Source: CAIOZW01 sp049317725
Lineage (GTDB): Bacteria; Acidobacteriota; Blastocatellia; RBC074
Direction: 5' to 3'
Assembly (NCBI GenBank): GCA_049317725.1
Contig: JBMOHS010000050.1
Coordinates: forward strand, 1-22,231
DNA length: 22,231 bases
In this document: one piece after another, positions 19,756-22,231 of the stretch
Numbering within the stretch: the stretch's first letter is position 1
Layout: each line of letters opens with the position of its first letter
Notes under the pieces: model-generated
Told to the model about the DNA's origin: nothing
Database searches by the model: none
The model's input: the letters and a program-made list of their open reading frames with translations, nothing else
Position numbers and translations under genes: made by a program

Positions 19756-20787
19756 TCAAAGATTCTTGGTCGTCTCCAACAGGTTGACGTCGGCCTCGAT
19801 TCGCTCATTGAGCTGCGCTTGGTGAAACTCCTTCGCCACCCGGATCGCGTTCCGAATCGCCTTGACGCTCGAGCTTCCGTGACAAATGATGCTGATCTGT
19901 TTGCAACCCAGCAGCGGCGCTCCTCCAAACTCGGAGTAGTCGAGTCGCTTCTTGACGCTCCGAAAAGCGTTGAACGAGAGCATCCCCCCCAACTGGGTGA
20001 CGACGGTCTGCCCCAGCTCGGTCTTGAGGAGGCTCATGATCGCCTCCACCAAGCCCTCACTGGTCTTGAGGATCACATTGCCGGTGAACCCGTCCGAGAC
20101 GATGACGTCGACATCACCGGTGAAGATATCCCGGCCCTCGACATTGCCGCAGAAGTTGATCGGTGCCTCGCGTAGCAGTTGGGCCGCCTCCTTGATCAAT
20201 TCCGTGCCCTTGAGATCCTCCTCGCCGATGCTCATCAGCCCGACGCGTGGATTGCGCACACCGAGGATCGATCGCGAGTAGATCGCACCCATGATCGCGA
20301 ACTGTTTGAGATGGATCGGCTTGCATTCGGCGTTGGCACCGACGTCGAGGAGGACGGTGCCACGTCCTTTGAGGGTGGGAAAGATTCCGGCAAGGGCTGG
20401 CCGATCGATCGAAGGGAGCGTCCCGAGTACCAGCTTGGTGGTCGCCATCACCGCGCCTGTATTACCAGCGCTGACCAAACCGTGCGCCTTGCCTTCCCGG
20501 ACGAGACGGGCCGCGACCCGGATCGACGAGTCTCGCTTTCGACGAACAGACGTCGCTACTGGGTCATCCATGGTGATGACCTCACTGGCGTGGACGATCT
20601 CGATGTGGAGCCGCTTCTCGCGTGGGTAGGGAATGCCGATGCGAACGAGTTCCGCCCGTATCTTCTCCTCCTGCCCGACCAGAATGATCTTGGTCCGCAG
20701 GTCACGCGCCGCCTGGAGGGCGCCTTCCACCTCGACGGCGGGCGCATTGTCCCCGCCCATGGCGTCAACCGCAATCGTAGTCAGCAT
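19756..20787 (-). CDS. plsX: Phosphate acyltransferase PlsX
   Basis: 343 residues, full length. It makes acyl-phosphate from acyl-ACP for phosphatidic acid synthesis, as a peripheral membrane enzyme. The N-terminus MLTTIAVDAMGGDNAP is diagnostic, with SAGNTGAVMA, the LLDVGANAECKP segment, VSDGFTGNV and a C-terminal LLGCKQISIICHGSSS also typical. The ATG at 20787 has no clear Shine-Dalgarno site (CTCCACTCCCG upstream), unlike its neighbours. It lies 114 bp after rpmF and 117 bp before fabD. This links phospholipid entry, ribosomal protein L32 and fatty acid synthesis, as in many bacteria. Confidence 0.97.
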   Translation of the reverse strand: MLTTIAVDAMGGDNAPAVEVEGALQAARDLRTKIILVGQEEKIRAELVRIGIPYPREKRLHIEIVHASEVITMDDPVATSVRRKRDSSIRVAARLVREGKAHGLVSAGNTGAVMATTKLVLGTLPSIDRPALAGIFPTLKGRGTVLLDVGANAECKPIHLKQFAIMGAIYSRSILGVRNPRVGLMSIGEEDLKGTELIKEAAQLLREAPINFCGNVEGRDIFTGDVDVIVSDGFTGNVILKTSEGLVEAIMSLLKTELGQTVVTQLGGMLSFNAFRSVKKRLDYSEFGGAPLLGCKQISIICHGSSSVKAIRNAIRVAKEFHQAQLNERIEADVNLLETTKNL

Positions 20788-20901
20788 CGGGAGTGGAGAG
20801 AGACTCTGAAAGAGAGGGGAGGGCCGCTCAAGGACCGATTCGTCGGTGAGCGTCAGCGGACCCTTCCCCCTGGCGATCCTCTAGCTCTTAAGAGAGTCGC
20901 T

Positions 20902-21084
20902 TTAGAGGCCTTGCTTATCCAAGACGACCCGACCAGCATAGAACCCACACGACGGGCAGACCCGGTGAGGAAGCCGCATCGATCCACAATTCGGACAGCC
21001 GGAGAGTCCTGTCCGATTCAGCGCGTCGTGAGTGCGGCGTTTCCGGCTACGTGATTTTGAATGTCTTCTTTTTGGATTCGGCAT
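20902..21084 (-). CDS. rpmF: Ribosomal protein L32 (zinc-binding form)
   Basis: 60 residues beginning MPNPKRRHSKSRSRKRRTHD, the basic N-terminus of bL32. Four Cys at 30, 33, 43 and 46 (CPNC, CPSC) make the zinc-ribbon form intact. GAGGAG lies upstream of the ATG at 21084. It follows the DUF177 gene after a 259-bp AT-richer spacer and precedes plsX, the conserved yceD-rpmF-plsX order. Confidence 0.97.
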   Translation of the reverse strand: MPNPKRRHSKSRSRKRRTHDALNRTGLSGCPNCGSMRLPHRVCPSCGFYAGRVVLDKQGL

Positions 21085-21343
21085 CTCTCTGCTCCTCTGC
21101 TTTCGACTTGTCCGGAGATGGCACGAGATTGCACCTGCATCTCCCGACTTTTTTCAGTTCAACTCAATTCAGTAGAATTCAATTCCTGTCTACTGCTAAA
21201 CCCTGGATCCAGCCAATGAATCCGGTCAAATTCAACCTGAACTCAACCTTGCCTTGCGCCCGTGTCGATTGACAAACATCACGGTAAAACCTTGGTCTCG
21301 GTATCGATCTCCCCTCAAATGGAGAAAATGTGCTGCCGAACGA
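21085..21343 (-). other. AT-richer spacer between the DUF177 gene and rpmF
   Basis: 259 bp without a convincing gene. On the minus strand, TTGA-containing motifs recur (GTTGAGTTCAGGTTGAATTTGA, then AATTGAATTC and GAATTGAGTTGAACTG), including the palindrome GAATTGAATTC-like core around 21175-21185. I see no clear paired -35/-10 boxes. It could hold a second promoter or a regulator site for rpmF-plsX. Confidence 0.5.
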
Positions 21344-21922
21344 TCAAGAGTTGCGTTTCCGCTTAGGTTTTGAACCTCGCTCGACAGGATCCTCCTCCGG
21401 AGAGTCAACGGGGAGCACGCCCATCAGCGTTTCCCATCGCGGATCGATCGGAGGGGTACACGAACACGTCTCTACATTCCAATCGGCACCACACTCTGGG
21501 CAGAGCCCACGACACTCTTCTCGGCAGAGCAATTGGATCGGCACTTGCAGCTCAATCTGCTCGACCACCAGGGCGTCGAGATCGATCTGGTCGTGCTGGA
21601 AGACGGAGAGATCCAAGTCTTGCTCTCCGAGTTCAACCTCTCCGGTTCGATCCTCAAGCTCTTCCGCCGGAGCGTAGAGCAGATCGAAGTTGATGTCGAG
21701 CGGGAGACTCACTTCGGCGAGACACCGGTCGCACGGCCGCGTGATCGTACACTGCAGCGATCCGCGAAGACGGAAATTATGGCCAACGCGATCGATGCGA
21801 CTCTTGACGACCGGAGCGGAAGTCAAGAGCAGGTCAGACGATCCTGGATCGAGTTCCCCTGGGCCATAGAGATGCTCAAAGACCAACCCATCAGGAGGAA
21901 ATCGGACCAACGACAAGATCAT
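21344..21922 (-). CDS. DUF177 (YceD family) protein
   Basis: 192 residues from the ATG at 21922, which has AGGAG 5 bases upstream; an ATG at 21946 would add 8 residues and is less well placed. Family hallmarks are the CDRC pair at 64-67 and the C-terminal LCREECRGLCPECG block (Cys 133, 137, 141, 144) followed by CSC at 153-155, likely metal-binding. The C-terminus is basic (PKRKRNS). YceD proteins are encoded next to rpmF and are linked to 23S rRNA accumulation or large-subunit assembly; the mechanism is not firm. It is the first gene after a near-ideal promoter and probably leads the rpmF-plsX-fab operon. Confidence 0.92.
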   Translation of the reverse strand: MILSLVRFPPDGLVFEHLYGPGELDPGSSDLLLTSAPVVKSRIDRVGHNFRLRGSLQCTITRPCDRCLAEVSLPLDINFDLLYAPAEELEDRTGEVELGEQDLDLSVFQHDQIDLDALVVEQIELQVPIQLLCREECRGLCPECGADWNVETCSCTPPIDPRWETLMGVLPVDSPEEDPVERGSKPKRKRNS

Positions 21923-22039
21923 CGAGTCTCCTGCTCCGTCGCACATTCATCCGCGACCTTGGCCAGTTCAACAGTGATCACAGCTTGGCAGATCACAGTC
22001 TTTGTAGACACAACAGCCGCACTGCTGACAAAGTTTGTA

Positions 22040-22067
22040 ATTATAGATGGCCTCGAAGGTTTGTCAA
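22040..22067 (-). promoter_or_regulatory. Consensus sigma70-type promoter for the DUF177-rpmF-plsX-fab block
   Basis: On the minus strand TTGACA (22062-22067) and TATAAT (22040-22045) are both perfect, 16 bp apart. Transcription would begin near 22033, giving a leader of about 110 bases before the DUF177 ATG at 21922. Confidence 0.85.
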
Positions 22068-22101
22068 CCTCCCGCCGGGGGGCTTGGTCGTGGCGGGAGG
22101 T
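22067..22101. repeat. 10-bp perfect inverted repeat abutting the -35 box
   Basis: ACCTCCCGCC (22067-22076) and GGCGGGAGGT (22092-22101) are exact reverse complements with 15 bases between. One arm shares its last base with the -35 element. It may be an operator, or the end of an upstream minus-strand transcript; no U-run follows on either strand. Confidence 0.7.
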
Positions 22102-22231
22102 CAGCCTCACCAGAGGCAACCGGATCGTGCTTGGTGTCGTGGGACGGAATCGTGTACACTCCGCGTTTTGGCAATCGAGGGTTGGTTGTCAAGCAGTTGT
22201 CTATTCTGAGAGCTGACTTGATGATCGCTTG

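Larger units (their letters stand above)
21923..22231 (-). other. Upstream region of the DUF177-rpmF-plsX-fab block
   Basis: 309 bp to the window edge with no convincing gene on either strand. It carries the consensus promoter at 22040-22067, a 10-bp inverted repeat touching its -35 box, a small GCCTC/GAGGC hairpin at 22104-22117, and a GTGTACAC palindrome near 22152. An isolated TTGACA on the minus strand at 22187-22192 has no matching -10 box. Confidence 0.6.

Noticed and set aside
17926..20175. Plus-strand open frame of 749 codons
   Set aside because: Runs opposite fabG, fabD and plsX, all unmistakable, so it is an antisense shadow.
22081..22231. Possible tRNA or plus-strand promoter near the right edge
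   Set aside because: No acceptor/T-arm pattern is visible, and the TTGGTG/TACACT pair is too weak to support a promoter.

Overview
The window is GC-rich bacterial DNA, gene-dense and almost entirely transcribed from the minus strand. It holds 16 protein-coding genes (15 minus, 1 plus; one runs off the left edge). I see no rRNA, tRNA, CRISPR array, transposase or phage gene. Shine-Dalgarno sites are clear before most genes. The gene mix (MoxR/DUF58/BatA-like/DUF4159/DUF4175 cluster, caspase-like and TPR-peptidase genes, a yceD-rpmF-plsX-fabD-fabG-acpP-fabF block) and the zinc-type L32 suggest a Gram-negative-type, free-living lineage. I lean towards Acidobacteriota, with Planctomycetota or a related phylum possible; sequence reading alone cannot settle this.

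Right part (about 22.1 kb down to 15.9 kb, minus strand): a fatty-acid/phospholipid synthesis block. A promoter with consensus -35 and -10 boxes at 22040-22067 precedes a DUF177 (YceD) gene. Then come rpmF (L32), plsX, fabD, fabG, acpP and fabF. fabH, which often sits between plsX and fabD, is absent here. The acpP-fabF gap (389 bp) holds several perfect stem-loops and a small hairpin that could cover the fabF ribosome-binding site.

Middle (15.5-14.9 kb): the only plus-strand gene, an unrecognised protein with about six membrane helices. It is convergent with fabF (a 332-bp spacer with a strong C/G stem-loop) and divergent from the left operon (a 287-bp spacer with a TATAAT inside an inverted repeat).

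Left part (14.6 kb to the window edge, minus strand): eight tightly packed genes that look like one operon. In transcription order they are a membrane VWA/GATase-like protein, a caspase-like protein that appears to lack its catalytic Cys but carries an EF-hand loop, a secreted TPR protein with an embedded HExxH metallopeptidase domain, a DUF4159 protein, a MoxR AAA+ ATPase, a DUF58 protein, a BatA-like VWA membrane protein, and a large DUF4175-like membrane protein whose C-terminus becomes a Gly-Gln-Gln tandem repeat continuing past the window. By analogy with MoxR/VWA (Bat-type) systems, the inferred role is an ATPase-driven, metal-dependent chaperone or assembly machine at the cell envelope, with protease-like periplasmic partners. 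The substrate is unknown. This operon is the best candidate for an undescribed system in the window.
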